NCBI GenBank assembly: GCA_963754645.1
Contig: CAVWGP010000001.1
Span: 558,001 to 622,000 of the forward strand
Length of the DNA stretch: 64,000 nucleotides
Direction of reading: 5' to 3'
Source of the DNA: CAVWGP01 sp963754645
Lineage (GTDB): Bacteria > Pseudomonadota > Alphaproteobacteria > Bin65
The position numbers were made by a program, and so were the translations under genes. Shown piece after piece: positions 62,576-64,000 of this stretch (positions within the stretch are counted from its first letter, which is position 1; the number at the start of each line of letters is the position of its first letter). Below the pieces are notes generated by a model, which saw only the letters and a list, made by a program, of their open reading frames with translations, made no database searches and had not been told where the DNA came from.

Positions 62576-63247
62576 TCAGGTCGGGCGGCCGCGCACGAAA
62601 GCGAGCCAATAGAGGCCGCCGAGCATCGCCCGGAGCACGACGGCCATGAAGAGATAGAGGCCGGTCGCGACGAAATAGAACTCGAACGCACGAAAGGTTG
62701 TCGACTGCAACGAATTGGTGACGGCTGTGAGCTCGGTCGCCGAGATCGCGGAGACAATGCTGGAGCCCAGCATCAGCATCACGAATTGACTGGCGAGCGC
62801 GGGATAAACAGCTTTCAAGGCAGGAAAAAGGATGACGAAACGAAAGATATGCAGGCGCGAAAGGCCAAGGGAACGGCCGGCATCGATCTGGCCTGGCGCA
62901 ATCGATTCAATCCCGGCTCGCACAATCTCGGTCGCATAGGCCCCGAGATTGATCGAAAGCCCCAGAACCGCCGCGTGCTCGGCATCAAGCCGGAGACCGA
63001 TCGCGGGCAGCGAAAAATAGATGATGAAAAGTTGGACGAGGAGCGGCGTATTGCGGAATAGCTCGACATAGGCGTTGACGAGCCAGCGCAGCGGGGCCGG
63101 AGCGGATTTCTTGATATAGGCGCACAGGATGCCGATGGCGAAGCCGAACAGCATCGACAGGCACGACATCCATAGGGTCGCAATCGCGCCGGCGATCAGT
63201 TGATCGAAGTGATCCCAGACGGTGCCGAATTGGAATACGTACCGCAT
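62576..63247 (-). CDS. Polar amino-acid ABC transporter permease (HisQ/GlnP-like), first
   Basis: 223 residues: FDQLIAGAIATLWMSCLSML, YVELFRNTPLLVQLFIIYFS, LGAYATEIVRAGIESIAPGQ, IDAGRSLGLSRLHIFRFVIL (EAA loop) and LGSSIVSAISATELTAVTNS. Pairs with the second permease to form the channel. Lies about 105 bases downstream of the binding-protein stop. Confidence 0.91.
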   Translation of the reverse strand: MRYVFQFGTVWDHFDQLIAGAIATLWMSCLSMLFGFAIGILCAYIKKSAPAPLRWLVNAYVELFRNTPLLVQLFIIYFSLPAIGLRLDAEHAAVLGLSINLGAYATEIVRAGIESIAPGQIDAGRSLGLSRLHIFRFVILFPALKAVYPALASQFVMLMLGSSIVSAISATELTAVTNSLQSTTFRAFEFYFVATGLYLFMAVVLRAMLGGLYWLAFVRGRPT

Positions 63248-63352
63248 CAGGCAAGGGTCATGGCGGCTTGGGGTGGGTGCGGGTCAACGCAAAATCTTGG
63301 CCCGCCGGGCGCAGCGAGCCAAGGTTTGGTTCTCCGTCCGGTGCTGACGACG

Positions 63353-64000
63353 TTAGAAATTCGGCAACGGTACGAGCTTTACGCCGGTGTGCTTTTCGTA
63401 AATTTCCGCCAGGGTACCGTCCTGGGTGCGCAGAAAGACCCAGCTATTGATGAAGCGCAGAAGATCATGATCAGCCTGGCGAACGGCGGCGGCGTAGTAC
63501 GCGGTGCGCACGGTGAATTTCGATTCGATCTTCTTGTCCGGATTGCGATCGGAAACCGATTTGGCGGCAAAAGCCGAGAAGGCTGCGCAGTCAACCTGGC
63601 CCGAAAGCAGCGCCTGGATCGTCGCCGCGATGTCGTCGAAGAACACGATACGAGCATCCTTCGGGGCCATGCCCGGGACGGTCGCTTCTTCAAGCGTCGC
63701 GCGTGTGATGCCGATGCGCTTGCCGGCGAGATCGGCGGCACCCTTGATCGAAACATTCTGCGGCGCGGCGATCACGATGCTGAGCGCGCCGTGCGGATTG
63801 GCGAAAGCGACGGTCTTCGCGCGGTCGATCGTGATCGACAGCGATGAGATCGCAACATCGGCCCGGCCGGCGAGCAGCGCGGGAATGCGCTGTGGCGCCG
63901 TGACTTGAACGAGTTCGAGCTCCACGCCGAGGTCCTTTGCCAGCTGCCGCGCCGTCGCGATTTCGGAACCGTCCGGCTTGCCATCCTTGTCCATGATGCC
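63353..64000 (-). CDS. Polar amino-acid ABC substrate-binding protein, partial (5' end outside window)
   Basis: About 215 C-terminal residues of a family 3 solute-binding protein. The frame is open to the edge (GIMDKDGKPDGSEIATARQL, AKDLGVELELVQVTAPQRIP). Typical segments: LLAGRADVAISSLSITIDRA, VAFANPHGALSIVIAA, LAGKRIGITRATLEEATVPG and TQDGTLAEIYEKHTGVKLVP. The signal peptide and first lobe start lie beyond 64000. Periplasmic receptor of the downstream two-permease/one-ATPase importer. Confidence 0.9.
   Translation of the reverse strand, partial: GIMDKDGKPDGSEIATARQLAKDLGVELELVQVTAPQRIPALLAGRADVAISSLSITIDRAKTVAFANPHGALSIVIAAPQNVSIKGAADLAGKRIGITRATLEEATVPGMAPKDARIVFFDDIAATIQALLSGQVDCAAFSAFAAKSVSDRNPDKKIESKFTVRTAYYAAAVRQADHDLLRFINSWVFLRTQDGTLAEIYEKHTGVKLVPLPNF

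Noticed and set aside
1..64000. CRISPR arrays, tRNA/rRNA genes, riboswitches
   Set aside because: No regularly spaced repeats, no cloverleaf or rRNA-like stretches and no recognised riboswitch core seen on reading both strands.

Overview
The window is high-GC, tightly packed DNA. Neighbouring genes often share stop/start codons (ATGA or GTGA), and the content is dominated by transport and catabolism: three oligopeptide/branched-chain-type ABC systems, one polyamine-type ABC system, one polar amino-acid ABC system, one TRAP system, hydantoinases, FAH-fold hydrolases, cupins and a P450. Together with the PdhS/PleC-like histidine kinase this suggests a soil or freshwater alphaproteobacterium (Hyphomicrobiales/Rhodospirillales-like). 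That placement is an inference from style and content. No rRNA, tRNA or CRISPR array was seen.

Layout. 1-2.66 kb (-): peptide-type ABC transporter (fused double ATPase, cut by the window edge, and two permeases). 2.88-4.06 kb (+): a truncated FAD oxidase joined to a broken isocitrate-lyase/PEP-mutase gene. 4.16-16.5 kb (-): a coherent array of two HyuA/HyuB hydantoinase/oxoprolinase pairs flanking a polyamine-type ABC importer, ending in a RidA gene. 16.7-19.6 kb: an orphan NMT1/THI5-like binding protein and a damaged IS21 element. 19.6-30.3 kb: MmgE/PrpD; a complete peptide-type ABC operon with an OYE-family reductase; a DJ-1/isonitrile-hydratase-like protein; two PuuE-like deacetylases. 30.8-36.1 kb (+): TRAP operon with a cupin, a MetE/UroD-fold protein and a TetR regulator. 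36.1-49.3 kb: FAH, bicupin, GST, SDR, the liv branched-chain ABC operon, VOC, P450, then a second bicupin/SDR/FAH set. 49.3-50.0 kb: IS3 and IS630 debris. 50.2-60.5 kb: TPR protein and histidine kinase (-), then an unusual five-gene operon (+). 60.7-61.2 kb: IS6 remnant. 61.2-64.0 kb (-): polar amino-acid ABC operon, cut by the edge.

The most unusual part is 54.4-60.5 kb. A GNAT acetyltransferase, a PqqD-like protein, a 713-residue protein with two tandem ATP-grasp modules, a LysA/ornithine-decarboxylase-fold PLP enzyme, and a fusion of a urea-transporter-like membrane domain to a complete sirtuin follow one another. The last four genes overlap by 8-14 nt. I do not recognise this combination as a described system. 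It looks like a small-molecule or peptide-tailoring pathway with its own channel/deacylase, and it lies between two patches of insertion-sequence debris.

Sequence quality matters here. At least thirteen frame breaks are repaired by removing a single base, usually C or G, and nine of them fall in four adjacent liv genes. The flanking protein sequence is otherwise conserved, so most of these are more likely consensus errors than true gene decay. They are marked below as disrupted genes.
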